64,000 nt of DNA from Rugamonas rubra (GTDB lineage Bacteria > Pseudomonadota > Gammaproteobacteria > Burkholderiales > Burkholderiaceae_D), in contig NZ_FOTW01000021.1 in NCBI RefSeq assembly GCF_900114705.1, positions 105,788 through 169,787 of the forward strand, in the 5' to 3' direction. The notes under the pieces are model-generated. The model was given only the letters and a program-made list of their open reading frames with translations. It did no database searches and had not been told where the DNA came from. Made by a program: the position numbers and the translations under genes. Positions 8,110 through 18,265 of this stretch are shown one piece after another (the first letter of the stretch is position 1; each line of letters starts with the position of its first letter).

Positions 8110-10551
8110 ATGGATATGACGGCTATAGGCGTGGTTGTTGTCACGCGCCGCCGCGAGTTCTTTGAAACCGGTTTCAGTGTGTTGAACGATGTGCGCGGCG
8201 AAGTATTCCAGCACGTGGAAATTGATGCCGACATCGACTATGCACCAGCACCGTCGGTGTCGAACCCGGTATATCGCGAGGCGTGCGACAAGGCGGTGCG
8301 CTTCCTCGCCGCGCGCCAGGAACGCTTGGCGATCAAGGTGATCCAAGCCGACAGTCTGGAGGCGGCGTTCGACAAAATTACCGCCGCGCCCACGCAGGGC
8401 GGCTTCCAGGTTGGCATGCTGTTCATCGATTACGCCGATCCGCTGTACGATGGCATCAGCCCGCAAGAAATCGACGAGCAGCTTGCTAGCTTCCACGCGC
8501 GCCTGCAGGAGGCGGCGGTGCCGGCGTTCTGCTCTTCGTTTTCGACGGCGGTGTTCACCTCGCCGCACGCGAACCGCATCCGCTACCAGCCGATGGAATA
8601 CATCGAATGCATCCTGCCGCCCGAAAGGGCGGTGCTGCAGACGGAGTTGCTCTGCCTGTGGATGGATTTCCTCGAACTCAGTTATGTCAATCGCCGCGCC
8701 AAGACCGACACACGCGGCCCGCGCAGGAACACGCTGGCCGGCTTCCTGACCGGTTTCCTGTCCGGGCGCGCCAGCAGTGACTGGCTCGGTTTTTACTTCA
8801 CCGGTTCGCTGGTGTCCAATCTGATCAGTTGTTTTGAACTGGAAGCGAACCGGCTTGGCGCGCTGGTGCTACGTGGACCGAGCGAACACAGCCTGGCTTG
8901 CGGCGCGATGGCCAACTGGCAGCTTTACAAGAAGCCGTTCGCAGTGATCGTTACCAGCGGCATGATCGACGAATTCCGGGGTACGCTCGCCAACCTGCGC
9001 GAGGCGCGCGCCAAGGGCTTCATCGTATGCGCGGAAAACCGTGCCAGCCAGTGGTTCGCGTTCCAGGGCACGATTTCTCGCGACGAGGATACGCGTGCGG
9101 TGCTGCAGGCGCGCGGCATTCCTTATGTGTACATGGAAGACACCGACAAAATCGCTGAAGACCTTCGACGCGCGGTGGCGCTGTACGACGCAGGGCAGGG
9201 GCCGGTGGTGCTGTTGGCGACGCAGGCAGTGCTCGACGCCGGCGACGAACCGGATCCGGCTCTGTTCGCACCCGCGGTCAACGAGTGCACGGCAGCGCCC
9301 GACGAGGCGGCGCAGGAAGTTTTGCAGGACGTGATGCGGATCATCAACCAAGGGCCGGAACGGCTGCTGTGGCAATGCGGGCCGATGGATGAGGAAGAAC
9401 TGGCCTTGACCTTGTCGATCGCGGAGCGTGCCGGCATCGCGCTGACCGACTCCCTCACCCATCCCGGTTCGGTGCCGAAGTACCGCGACGGCAAGCGCAT
9501 TCCAAATTACCTCGGCACGCTGGCAGTGTACGGCTACAGTCCGCGCGTGTACAACTACTTGCATACCAGGGACAAGCTCAATCCGCAGTCGCAGCAATGC
9601 CTGTTCCTCATGAAAAGCAAGCTTGGGCAGGTCAGTACGCCGTTTTCGGAAGGCCGGCTGAAGCGCATGCTGAGAATCGTGCAACTGACCCGCAACGCCG
9701 CACACATTTCACCCTTTACCGACCATGGGCTGGTGATGGACTACCTTAGCTTCCTGCGCCATGTGGAGCGCCACCTCGACGTGTCGCCGGCCTTGCGCGA
9801 ACGCCGCTGCCGACTGATGGCGTCGGTGCCGGACACGCCGTCGGATGTGAAAAGCAAACTGCCGGCGACACCGATGAGCCCGAACTATTTTTTCGCGCGC
9901 CTGAATCAACTGGTGGAAAAGCTGATCGTCGAGCGCGCCTACGACTACACCGGCCTGTACGACGTCGGCCGCTGCGGCATGTCGGCGATCCGCAATGTCG
10001 CGCGCACCCGGCGCGGCTTTTCCGGTTGGTACGGACGGGCGCTGATGGGTGATGCGCTGCAGGCCACGCTGAGCGTCGCGTACACCAGCGGCACCAACGT
10101 TGTCGCCTTCATCGGCGACGGCGCCAAGGGCCTCGTGCCCGAAATTCTGCCGAGCTTTATCGAGAACGCGCTGAATTATCCGGACCGCATGCGCAAGAAC
10201 TTCACCGTCTTCTACTTTATGAACGGCGGCCACTCGGTGATCAACACCTACCAGGAGCGCATCCTGTTCAACCGCACCTCGCGCCAGATGCGTCTGGTGA
10301 ACCTGATGTCCGCCGACTGGGAAGAAGACATCTGCGGTCTGCAGGTCTGCGCACGCACGCTCGACAGCTTCGACGCCGACATGCTGGCCGAGGCGCTGCA
10401 AAAGCCGGGGCGCGTCAATCTGTTCTCGGTGGTGGTTGGGCACAACAACGAAGGCGACGGGATCAGCTTGGCGACGGCGACGGGATGGCAGCGGGATGAG
10501 ATGCAGATCGAGCCGGCTGCCGTGGCGGACGCTGTGCCGTTGATCGTGTGA
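8110..10551 (+). CDS. pigD: PigD, thiamine-diphosphate 3-acetyloctanal synthase
   Basis: 813 aa from the ATG at 8110, which has a good AAAGGA site about 8 nt upstream (a second ATG follows at 8116). The second half is a ThDP-dependent decarboxylase/transferase domain. The cofactor motif begins FIGDGAKGLVPEILPSF near residue 668 and ends in the FMNGGHSV region. Serratia PigD adds the acetyl unit of pyruvate to 2-octenal, giving 3-acetyloctanal, the precursor of the MAP ring. The gap after the fused pigBC gene is 52 bp. The N-terminal 200 residues have no motif I can name but belong to PigD-type proteins. Confidence 0.92.
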   Translation: MDMTAIGVVVVTRRREFFETGFSVLNDVRGEVFQHVEIDADIDYAPAPSVSNPVYREACDKAVRFLAARQERLAIKVIQADSLEAAFDKITAAPTQGGFQVGMLFIDYADPLYDGISPQEIDEQLASFHARLQEAAVPAFCSSFSTAVFTSPHANRIRYQPMEYIECILPPERAVLQTELLCLWMDFLELSYVNRRAKTDTRGPRRNTLAGFLTGFLSGRASSDWLGFYFTGSLVSNLISCFELEANRLGALVLRGPSEHSLACGAMANWQLYKKPFAVIVTSGMIDEFRGTLANLREARAKGFIVCAENRASQWFAFQGTISRDEDTRAVLQARGIPYVYMEDTDKIAEDLRRAVALYDAGQGPVVLLATQAVLDAGDEPDPALFAPAVNECTAAPDEAAQEVLQDVMRIINQGPERLLWQCGPMDEEELALTLSIAERAGIALTDSLTHPGSVPKYRDGKRIPNYLGTLAVYGYSPRVYNYLHTRDKLNPQSQQCLFLMKSKLGQVSTPFSEGRLKRMLRIVQLTRNAAHISPFTDHGLVMDYLSFLRHVERHLDVSPALRERRCRLMASVPDTPSDVKSKLPATPMSPNYFFARLNQLVEKLIVERAYDYTGLYDVGRCGMSAIRNVARTRRGFSGWYGRALMGDALQATLSVAYTSGTNVVAFIGDGAKGLVPEILPSFIENALNYPDRMRKNFTVFYFMNGGHSVINTYQERILFNRTSRQMRLVNLMSADWEEDICGLQVCARTLDSFDADMLAEALQKPGRVNLFSVVVGHNNEGDGISLATATGWQRDEMQIEPAAVADAVPLIV

Positions 10552-10664
10552 CGACAGATAACTCGTGCGCGGACGGGCTCCTTTCCCCTGCCAGGAGGAG
10601 CGGATAAGTAGTGACGGCGGCTAACTTTAATGATCCCCATATGAAACAAGCATCAGGAAAAACA

Positions 10665-13178
10665 ATGAAATTTGGATTCATCGCACATCCGACGTCGGTC
10701 GGACTCAAGCGTTACGTGAAGATGCTCGACCTGCTGCAGCGTCAATCGAAAGACCTGCAAAGCGGCTACCAACGTGACTTGTGGCGCCGCGAAAACATGG
10801 TTCCCTTCGTCGACTTCGGCCAGATCCGTTCCGCCGCCGGCGCCACCTGCGAAGGCATCGTGCACTACCTGCCGCTGACCGCTGATGAAATGCTGGCGTC
10901 GGCGCGCGAGGTGCAGGAACGCATCTTCGAAGGCATCGATACGCTGGGCAAACAGGGCGCACAGCTAGTCGGCCTCGGCGGCTTCACGTCCATCATCGGC
11001 AAGCGCGGCTTGGTCACCGCCGAGCGCGCCAGCCTGCCGGTCACCAGCGGCAATTCGCTCACTACCTATGCCGCTTACAAGGCCCTGCTGCAGGTGTTCG
11101 AATGGCTGCAACTGCGCCCGCAGGAGGCACGGGTGGCGATTGTCGGTTACCCCGGCTCGATCTGCCTGTCGCTGGCGAAACTGCTGCTGGCGCAAGGCTG
11201 TCGCCTCGACCTGTTGTACCGCAGCGGCAGCGCCAGTCCGGAAGAATTGCTGGAACACCTGCCGGCGAAATGGCATGGGCAGGTGACGCTGCGCGACAGC
11301 ATCGACGACTGCTATGTGAACAACCGCATCTTCGCATCGGCTACCTCGTCCGGCGACGTGATCGACGAGGCGCGCCTGCTGCCGGGTTCGATCGTGGTCG
11401 ATATTGCGTTGCCGCGCGATGCGCTCCGCAGCACGCCGCCACGTACCGACACGCTGGTGATCGACGGCGGCTGCATGACCGCGTCGCCGCAGGTGAAGCT
11501 GGGCGGGGAATCATTGAACATGGCGATCAAGCAGCAGATCAACGGCTGCCTGACCGAGACCATGGTGCTGGCCTTGGAAGGGCGCGCCGAGTGCTTTTCC
11601 ATCGGGCGCACGCTGGAGCCGGAAAAGGTGCTGGAGATCGGTGCGCTGGCCGAGCGCCACGGCTTTTACGCATTCCCGCTGGCGTCCTGGGGTGAGCGCA
11701 TCAATGAGAAAATCATCAGCGGCCTGCGTCGTTACCACCGGCGGCAGGAGTCCGCTCCGGCACAAGCGGATAGCGGCGAACAGCGTCGTACACAGACGCT
11801 GCAGCGCTACCGCAGCCACATCAATCCAATGCTGGCCGACTTCCTCGGCATGCAGCGCTGCGATCATGTGTTCGATCGCGCCGAGCAATGCACGCTTACC
11901 GATACCGAAGGCCGACAATTCCTCGACATGGTGTCCGGTTACGGTTGCCTGAACCTCGGCCACAATCCGCGCATCGTGACCGATGCGATCCGGAAGTTCC
12001 TGACCGATTCGACGCCCAACTTCGTGCAATACGTGTCGTTGCCGCAGGAGACCGCAAAGCTGGCCGAGCGCTTGTGCGCGATCGCGCCCGGCGAATTCGA
12101 GCGTGTGTTCTTCAGCAACTCCGGCACCGAAGCGGTGGAGGCGGCGCTGAAACTGGCGCGTGCCGCCACCGGCCGCACACGCTTCGTGTACGCGGAAAAC
12201 AGTTACCACGGCAAGACGCTGGGCGCGTTGTCGGTGACCGGCCGCGAAAAGCACAAGAAGCATTTCCGGCCGCTGGTGCCGGGCTGTGTCGGAGTGGCTT
12301 TCGGCGATCTCGAGGCATTGCGCAGCGAATTGATCTCCGAAGAGGTGGCGGCCTACATTGTCGAACCGATCCAGGGCGAGGGTGGCGTCAAGATGCCGCC
12401 GGCCGGTTACCTGGCGGCGGCGCAGGAGATCTGCCGCCAGACCGGCACGCTGTTGATCGTCGACGAGATCCAGACCGGGCTGGGACGCACCGGCCGCATG
12501 TTCGCCAGCGAGTGGGAAGGACTTGAGCCGGACATCATGGTGCTGGCGAAATCGCTGTCGGGCGGCTTGATCCCGATCGGCGCCACGCTCAGCACCGCGC
12601 AGGTATGGGATGCCGCCTACGGCACCATGGGCCGTTTCCTGCTGCACACATCCACCTTCGGTGGCTGCAACATCGCCGCGGTCGCCGGCCTGGCCGCGCT
12701 CGACGGCCTGCAGCAGCAGGGTCTGGCCGAACGCGCGGACGAACTCGGCACCTACTTCAAGGCGGAGCTGGAAAAAGCCACCGAACACTATCCGTTCATC
12801 GCCGAAGTGCGCGGGCGCGGCCTGATGCTCGGCATCCAGCTCGACAACGATTTCGCGGGCGCGGTGGAAGCCTGCGCACGCGAATTCGGCACGCGCCTGC
12901 CGGGCGACTGGCACCTGACCTACCGTTTCTTCCCCGATGAAGTGAAGCAGCACCTGGCCGATGCGATGAGCAAGATGGAAGAGTCGCTGGCCGAGATGTT
13001 CTGCATGCGCTTCGTCACCAAGCTCAGCAATGACCACGGCATCCTCACCTTCGTCACGGCCAATAGTTCGACCGTGATCCGCATCCAGCCGCCGCTGGTG
13101 ATCAGCCGGGAAGAAATCGATCACTTCGTGCGTTCGTTCGCGACCGTCTGCGAAGAAATGTCCACCTTCTTAAATTAA
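10665..13178 (+). CDS. pigE: PigE, thioester reductase-aminotransferase
   Basis: 837 aa from the ATG at 10665. This start is chosen because the protein then opens with MKFGFIAHPTSVGLKRY, typical of the family, and has AGGA 7 nt upstream. An in-frame GTG at 10611 behind AGGAGG would add 18 residues. Residues about 1-370 form a Rossmann reductase-like domain (VAIVGYPGSICLSLAKLL). Residues about 385-830 are a class III PLP aminotransferase (FFSNSGTEAVEAALKLARA, VDEIQTGLGRTG, LAKSLSGGLIPIGA with the Schiff-base Lys near 629). In the MAP branch the reductase part is thought to supply 2-octenal, and the aminotransferase converts 3-acetyloctanal to the amine that cyclises to H2MAP. Confidence 0.93.
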   Translation: MKFGFIAHPTSVGLKRYVKMLDLLQRQSKDLQSGYQRDLWRRENMVPFVDFGQIRSAAGATCEGIVHYLPLTADEMLASAREVQERIFEGIDTLGKQGAQLVGLGGFTSIIGKRGLVTAERASLPVTSGNSLTTYAAYKALLQVFEWLQLRPQEARVAIVGYPGSICLSLAKLLLAQGCRLDLLYRSGSASPEELLEHLPAKWHGQVTLRDSIDDCYVNNRIFASATSSGDVIDEARLLPGSIVVDIALPRDALRSTPPRTDTLVIDGGCMTASPQVKLGGESLNMAIKQQINGCLTETMVLALEGRAECFSIGRTLEPEKVLEIGALAERHGFYAFPLASWGERINEKIISGLRRYHRRQESAPAQADSGEQRRTQTLQRYRSHINPMLADFLGMQRCDHVFDRAEQCTLTDTEGRQFLDMVSGYGCLNLGHNPRIVTDAIRKFLTDSTPNFVQYVSLPQETAKLAERLCAIAPGEFERVFFSNSGTEAVEAALKLARAATGRTRFVYAENSYHGKTLGALSVTGREKHKKHFRPLVPGCVGVAFGDLEALRSELISEEVAAYIVEPIQGEGGVKMPPAGYLAAAQEICRQTGTLLIVDEIQTGLGRTGRMFASEWEGLEPDIMVLAKSLSGGLIPIGATLSTAQVWDAAYGTMGRFLLHTSTFGGCNIAAVAGLAALDGLQQQGLAERADELGTYFKAELEKATEHYPFIAEVRGRGLMLGIQLDNDFAGAVEACAREFGTRLPGDWHLTYRFFPDEVKQHLADAMSKMEESLAEMFCMRFVTKLSNDHGILTFVTANSSTVIRIQPPLVISREEIDHFVRSFATVCEEMSTFLN

Positions 13179-13193
13179 TGGGAACCGCAACAC

Positions 13194-14216
13194 ATGGAAA
13201 TGAACAAAGAGCAGATCGTTGACTTGATGATGGGATTTTTCAAGACCAAGGCGATTACTTCCGCCCTGGAACTTAAACTCTTCGACGCGCTGGAGCAAGG
13301 CCCGGCAACGGCGGAAGCCATTTGCGAGCAGCGCAACATTCCGCTGCAATCCGGCAAGCGCCTGCTGATCGCGTTGACCGCCATCGGCCTGCTGGCGAAG
13401 CAGGAGGATCATTTCTCCCTCACTAAGGCTGCGCGCGAATACATGGTGAGTGGTTCAGCGCAATGGCTGGGCTGGCTCGGTCGCCATATCGATACCTTCC
13501 TGTATCCGCTGTGGTCACATACGGCGCAAGGGGTGCGTGACGACAAGGATCAGCGCCAGGCCGCTTTCGGTGATGACCGCAGCTGGTTCAGCATCCTGTA
13601 CCAGAACCCGCAGGATGTAGTTGATTTCCAGGAATTCCTCGGCATTTTCGCGCAACCCTTTATCGAGGGCATGCTGCAGGGATTCGATTTTTCCGGCTAC
13701 AGGAAATTCATGGATATCGGCAGCGGCATCGGCACCTTGCCGATGGCTGTCGCTGCGCGCTATCCACAGCTTGGCCTTAGCGTCTGCGAACTGCCGCAGG
13801 CGACTAGTTTCGTGCGCGACAAGATCGCCGAGAACGGCTATGCCGACCGCATCAAGATCGTGGCGGGCGACGTCATCAGCGGCACCATCCCCAAGGGGGA
13901 ACACGACCTGATTCATCTCGGCTGGATGCTGCACGACTATGCGCCGGACATCCAGATGCAGATCCTGCGTCACATCCACGAGGCGCTGCCGCCGGGCGGC
14001 ACCTTCATCGCCAGCGAGACACCGTTGGCCGATGACGAAAGCGGCCCACTGTTCACGTCGCTGCTGTCGATCAACATGCTGGTGTCCACCGACGGCGGCA
14101 TCGAATCGACCTGCGCGCAATACCTGCAACGCTTCACAGAAGCGGGCTTCGTCAATGCAAGGGTGTTGGCGATACCGGGGCCGCGCACCTTGTTCATCGG
14201 CGAAAAGCGGAAATGA
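13194..14216 (+). CDS. pigF: PigF, S-adenosylmethionine O-methyltransferase
   Basis: 340 aa. An N-terminal winged-helix dimerisation domain (about 10-110) is followed by a class I SAM-binding fold with DIGSGIGTLPMAVA near residue 178 and a catalytic-region segment LIHLGWMLHDYAP. PigF methylates the hydroxyl of the bipyrrole aldehyde HBC to give MBC, the last step of that branch. It starts 15 bp after pigE and is followed by pigG after 46 bp. Serratia PigF works with PigN, which is not found in this window. Confidence 0.92.
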   Translation: MEMNKEQIVDLMMGFFKTKAITSALELKLFDALEQGPATAEAICEQRNIPLQSGKRLLIALTAIGLLAKQEDHFSLTKAAREYMVSGSAQWLGWLGRHIDTFLYPLWSHTAQGVRDDKDQRQAAFGDDRSWFSILYQNPQDVVDFQEFLGIFAQPFIEGMLQGFDFSGYRKFMDIGSGIGTLPMAVAARYPQLGLSVCELPQATSFVRDKIAENGYADRIKIVAGDVISGTIPKGEHDLIHLGWMLHDYAPDIQMQILRHIHEALPPGGTFIASETPLADDESGPLFTSLLSINMLVSTDGGIESTCAQYLQRFTEAGFVNARVLAIPGPRTLFIGEKRK

Positions 14217-14262
14217 GCGCGGCTGTCAGAAACCTGAAAACATCATCTAAGCAGAGGACACT

Positions 14263-14541
14263 ATGTTAGGAAACAAACTTCTCGCGTACATCGCGGAGAA
14301 CTACCTCGGCGGCGAGTGCCAGCAGTTTGCGTTGGACACGCCCTTGCTGGAACTGAACATCATCGATTCCAGTGCGTTGTTCGATCTGGTCGACCTGCTG
14401 CGGCGGGAAGCCGGCGTGACGGTGCCGCTGAAGGCGGTCGTCCCGACCAATTTCAAATCGGTGCAGCACATGCTCGATCTGGTCGAGCGCCTGCAAAGCG
14501 AAAGCCGGCCGGCACTGGCACAGGCAGCGGGGGTAGCATGA
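14263..14541 (+). CDS. pigG: PigG, peptidyl carrier protein
   Basis: 92 aa, a single acyl/peptidyl-carrier domain. The phosphopantetheine attachment Ser is in NIIDSSALFDLV (Ser36). PigI loads proline on it and PigA oxidises the prolyl group. The ORF overlaps the next start in an ATGA junction (14538-14541), a sign of translational coupling. Size and position match Serratia PigG. Confidence 0.92.
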   Translation: MLGNKLLAYIAENYLGGECQQFALDTPLLELNIIDSSALFDLVDLLRREAGVTVPLKAVVPTNFKSVQHMLDLVERLQSESRPALAQAAGVA

Positions 14542-16481
14542 TGAACGTACAGGTAATCGACCACATCGCAACGCCGGACGCAGGACTGCAGGCGTATGTG
14601 CTGGACATGTTCCAAACCCACACCGGCTACGCACGCGCCGACCTCGTGCCGGATGCCGATTTCGAGAGCGATCTCGGCATCGACTCGGTGACGCTGGCCA
14701 CAACCCTTGCGGAGCTTTACAAGGCGCTCGGCCTGTCCAGCCGGCAAAATCCGCAACACACAAGCACGATTGCGCTCGTGCTGGCGCATATCGGGCAATG
14801 CCTGGAACAGGACGGAAAGACGCCTGCCCTGCCGCAGCGACCCTGCGTGCCGGAGCACGCAGCCGATGCGCTGACGACGGCGCTAATCGCCGCCTACAGC
14901 CGGCACACCGGTTACCAGCCGAGCGACCTGGTGCTCGATGCCGAGCTCGAGAGTGATCTCGGCATCGACTCCGTTACTCAGGCAGCCGTGTTGTCCGAGC
15001 TTCCCAAGTTGCTTGGGATTGCCGCCGTCACCTTTCCCACAGGGTTGACCAGCATTGCACAGGTCATCGCGCATCTGCGGCCTCTCGTGCACCTGGAAAT
15101 GCTGCAACCGGCAGCTCCGGCAATTGCAATGCCGCCGGCGACGGAAGAAAAGCAGTACTCAGAGTTCATCGACAAGCTCGGCCATGCTGACGCCAGCGCT
15201 CTTTCCGTGGCGGCAGAGTCGACGGCGGACGACGCTCGTACGATGAGGGATTTCGTCAACATCCCGCATCGCGACCTGTTCCATAAGGCCCGCGAGTTCA
15301 ATACGTTCTATCAGCGCAAGCAGCAAGAACAGTTGTACTGGTACGGCATGCCGCTGGAATCGCGCTGCAGCAACCGTGCGGTGATCTACGACGAGGTCAG
15401 CGGCAAGCGCCGGGAATTCCTGATGTTTGCGTCGAACAATTACCTGGGCCTGGCGAATCATCCGGAAGTGATCGAGGCGATCGTCAAGGGCGTGCGCGAA
15501 TACGGTGCCACTAATACCGGCTGCCGCCTGATCGGCGGCACCAATGTGCTGCACATGGAACTGGAGCGGCGGCTGGCGAAGCTGAAGGGCAGGCAGGCAT
15601 GTATCGTCTACCCGTCCGGCTATTCCGCCAACCTGGGTTGCATTTCCGCGCTGGCCGGGCAGAACGATCTGATCTTTACCGATGCGCTGAACCACATGAG
15701 CATCCAGGACGGCTGCAAGCTGGCCGGCGCAGCGCGCAAGATTTATCCGCACGACCTGGACGGACTGGAAAAAATTCTACAGAAACATGCCGGCCACGAC
15801 GGCGGCAAGCTGATCGTCACCGACGGCGTGTTCAGCATGCACGGCGATGTGGTCGACTTGCCGCGCCTGGTCGCGCTGGCGAAGCAACACGGTGCGCGGG
15901 TCTTGGTTGACGATGCGCATTCCACCGGCGTGCTCGGCCGCACCGGTTCGGGCACCACCGAGCATTTCGGCATGAAGGGCGCGGTGGACCTGGAAGTCGG
16001 CACCATGAGCAAGACCTTGGCTGGCGTCGGCGGCTTCGTTTGCGGCGACGAGGAGGTGGTCGACTACCTGCGTTTCTATTCGCATTCCTATGTGTTTGCA
16101 GCCACTATCCCGGCGGCGGTCGCGGCCGGCCTGATCGCCGCGATCGACGTGATGGAGCGCGAGCCGCAGCGCATCAGCAAGCTGTGGCGCAACGTCCATC
16201 ACTTGCGCGGCCATTTGCTGGAAGCCGGGTTCGACCTTGAGCATTCCGCCAGCGCGATCATCCCGGTGCTGGTCGGCGATGATCGCAAGACGCTGGAATT
16301 TGGACGCGCGGCGCGTGCGCGCGGCATGTACTGCCAGACCGTGGTGTTCCCCGGCGTCGCTGTCGGCGATGCGCGTTTGCGCATCAGCGTGAGCAGCGAG
16401 CACACGGTGGATGATCTGGATGCGGCGGCGCAGATACTGGTGGATGCGGCCAAGGAGGTGGGGGTGGCGGTGCGGGGATAG
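14538..16481 (+). CDS. pigH: PigH, tandem ACP-PLP alpha-oxoamine synthase
   Basis: 647 aa from the ATG that overlaps the pigG stop. The longer open frame to 14316 runs inside pigG and is not used. Two acyl-carrier domains come first, with attachment serines in ESDLGIDSVT at Ser50 and Ser145. An alpha-oxoamine synthase domain (the KAPA synthase/serine palmitoyltransferase family) follows from about residue 230 to the end, with the PLP lysine in TMSKTLAGVGG near residue 491. PigH decarboxylates serine and condenses it with the pyrrolyl-malonyl product on its own ACPs to make 4-hydroxy-bipyrrole-5-methanol. Duplicated ACPs are typical of PigH. Confidence 0.94.
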   Translation: MMNVQVIDHIATPDAGLQAYVLDMFQTHTGYARADLVPDADFESDLGIDSVTLATTLAELYKALGLSSRQNPQHTSTIALVLAHIGQCLEQDGKTPALPQRPCVPEHAADALTTALIAAYSRHTGYQPSDLVLDAELESDLGIDSVTQAAVLSELPKLLGIAAVTFPTGLTSIAQVIAHLRPLVHLEMLQPAAPAIAMPPATEEKQYSEFIDKLGHADASALSVAAESTADDARTMRDFVNIPHRDLFHKAREFNTFYQRKQQEQLYWYGMPLESRCSNRAVIYDEVSGKRREFLMFASNNYLGLANHPEVIEAIVKGVREYGATNTGCRLIGGTNVLHMELERRLAKLKGRQACIVYPSGYSANLGCISALAGQNDLIFTDALNHMSIQDGCKLAGAARKIYPHDLDGLEKILQKHAGHDGGKLIVTDGVFSMHGDVVDLPRLVALAKQHGARVLVDDAHSTGVLGRTGSGTTEHFGMKGAVDLEVGTMSKTLAGVGGFVCGDEEVVDYLRFYSHSYVFAATIPAAVAAGLIAAIDVMEREPQRISKLWRNVHHLRGHLLEAGFDLEHSASAIIPVLVGDDRKTLEFGRAARARGMYCQTVVFPGVAVGDARLRISVSSEHTVDDLDAAAQILVDAAKEVGVAVRG

Positions 16482-16510
16482 GTTTCCGCAGGTGAAGGAC
16501 TTACGGTTCC

Positions 16511-16529
16511 TCCCCCTCTGTAAGGGGGA
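16511..16529. repeat. REP-like hairpin between pigH and pigI
   Basis: TCCCCCT-CTGTA-AGGGGGA is a perfect 7-bp stem with a 5-nt loop. It sits in the only long gap of the pig operon (16482-16636). The C-rich/G-rich form resembles interspersed extragenic palindromes of betaproteobacteria. There is no T-run directly after it, so a simple terminator is unlikely. It may affect mRNA stability or read-through into pigI-pigM. Confidence 0.45.
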
Positions 16530-16636
16530 AGCTGCCCCATCCCGGATAGCAATGTGCGCGCAAGGGAACGGCAATGGACCGGTTACCCTCTTTTTTTCAA
16601 AGAAGTGAAGCACCTCAATCTAATTGACAGAAGAAC

Positions 16637-18265
16637 ATGAGCACTCCAACCTTCACCCCAGTCATTGAGTACCTGCGCACCTCCGCGCAGGAACATCCCG
16701 ATCGCCTTGCGTTCGTTGCTCCCGACGACATCAGTTATAGCCAGTTCTACCAGGCCGTGCGCCAGCGCGCTGCACATTTTGCCCGCCATGGAACACAGCA
16801 TGGCGACCGCGTCGCCATCTGGCTGCCGAAATGCCAGGACTATGCGTTGTCGCTATATGCGGCGATGGAAATCGGCGCCGTCTATGTGCCACTGGACGGC
16901 ACCCAGCCGGCGGAACGCGCAAGGAAAATCCTGGACAGCGCCGAACCGACGGTGCTGGTCACGGATGCCGCACATTTCCGTGCGCTGGACGGATGGCAGC
17001 GCGATACGCTGAAACTGGTGCTGATCGTGGATGATGTGCCTTGCGATTATGCGCCGGTTGGTAACACTGCGATCATGAAGCTTGCCGCACTCCAGCCGTC
17101 GGTCGAACTGCCGCCACCATTCGCCGCCGGTGTGGACGATCTCGCCGCCATCCTGTTTACGTCCGGCTCCACAGGCGTGCCGAAAGGCGTGCAGATCAGC
17201 TACGGCAACCTGCACAGTTTCATCGCTTGGGCACTGGCGGAATTCAAGATGACGCCGCAGGACGTGTTCGCCAACCATGCCGGTTTTCATTTCGACCTCA
17301 GCACCTTCGATTACTTCGCCGCTGCTGCAGTCGGCGCTGCGGTATGGATCGTGCGCGAGGACGAGCAGCGCGATCTTGCGGCGCTGATCGCCGGCATCCG
17401 GCGACACAAGGTCAGCGTCTGGTACAGCGTGCCGTCGGCACTCGCGCTGCTGGCTGGAAGCGGCGAGCTGACATCCGAGGTTACTGCATCGTTGCGCCAT
17501 GTGCTGTTCGCTGGCGAGGTATTCCCGATACGGCAACTGCAGGCATTGAAATCCTGCCTGCCTGCGGCATGCGCGCTGTATAACCTGTACGGCCCGACCG
17601 AGACCAACGTCTGCTTGTACTACCACGTGCGCGAAGACGACATGGCCCGCGATAAGCCAGTCTATATCGGCAACACGCTGCCCGGCGTGATTGCGGAAAT
17701 TCTCGACGCGGACGGGCAGCCGGTCAGCGGCGAACGTGCGATCGGCGAACTGGTCGTTTCTGGCGCGTGCGTGACGCCTGGCTACTGGCGCCGGCAGGAA
17801 CCGGCCAATTACGTCAACCACCTGCACGGGCGGCATGCCACAGGCGACTTGGTCGGCATCGAGAACGGCTTCCTGTACTACCACGGCCGCAAGGACCGCA
17901 TGCTCAAGCTCAACGGCAACCGTATCGAGCTGGGCGAAATCGAAGCGGTGCTGGGCGCGATGCCGGGTATCGCAGAAGTCGCGGTCGTGGCGGAGTGCGC
18001 GGGGGATACGCAACACATCGTTGCCTATTACACGCTGCGTCATGCCGGCGAAAGACTTGGTGTGCTCGATATCAAGAGCTACTGCAGCGCCCGGCTTCCG
18101 CGCTATATGATCCCCAGGCTTGCCCGGCAACTGGAAGAATTGCCGAAGAATGCGAATGGCAAGATCGACTACCGCGCGCTGGAGCAACTGACTCGCAGCA
18201 CCAGCGACACCGCAGCCATGCCGCATGCGGACGACCGCAACGAAATCGTCACCGCCGATGCATAA
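16637..18265 (+). CDS. pigI: PigI, L-prolyl-AMP ligase
   Basis: 542 aa, an adenylate-forming (ANL) enzyme. The P-loop LFTSGSTGVPKG is near residue 174, the YGPTETN motif near 320, and the C-terminal catalytic lysine in PKNANGKIDYRAL near 510. In the MBC branch it activates L-proline and loads it on PigG. The ATG is preceded by a weak AGAAGAAC. The stop overlaps the pigJ start by 8 bp. The C-terminus runs about 25 residues beyond the last conserved motif. Confidence 0.93.
   Translation: MSTPTFTPVIEYLRTSAQEHPDRLAFVAPDDISYSQFYQAVRQRAAHFARHGTQHGDRVAIWLPKCQDYALSLYAAMEIGAVYVPLDGTQPAERARKILDSAEPTVLVTDAAHFRALDGWQRDTLKLVLIVDDVPCDYAPVGNTAIMKLAALQPSVELPPPFAAGVDDLAAILFTSGSTGVPKGVQISYGNLHSFIAWALAEFKMTPQDVFANHAGFHFDLSTFDYFAAAAVGAAVWIVREDEQRDLAALIAGIRRHKVSVWYSVPSALALLAGSGELTSEVTASLRHVLFAGEVFPIRQLQALKSCLPAACALYNLYGPTETNVCLYYHVREDDMARDKPVYIGNTLPGVIAEILDADGQPVSGERAIGELVVSGACVTPGYWRRQEPANYVNHLHGRHATGDLVGIENGFLYYHGRKDRMLKLNGNRIELGEIEAVLGAMPGIAEVAVVAECAGDTQHIVAYYTLRHAGERLGVLDIKSYCSARLPRYMIPRLARQLEELPKNANGKIDYRALEQLTRSTSDTAAMPHADDRNEIVTADA

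Noticed and set aside
14316..14537. Longer N-terminus for PigH
   Set aside because: It runs within pigG in another frame; the ATG at 14538 with ATGA overlap and the ACP domain start are better supported.
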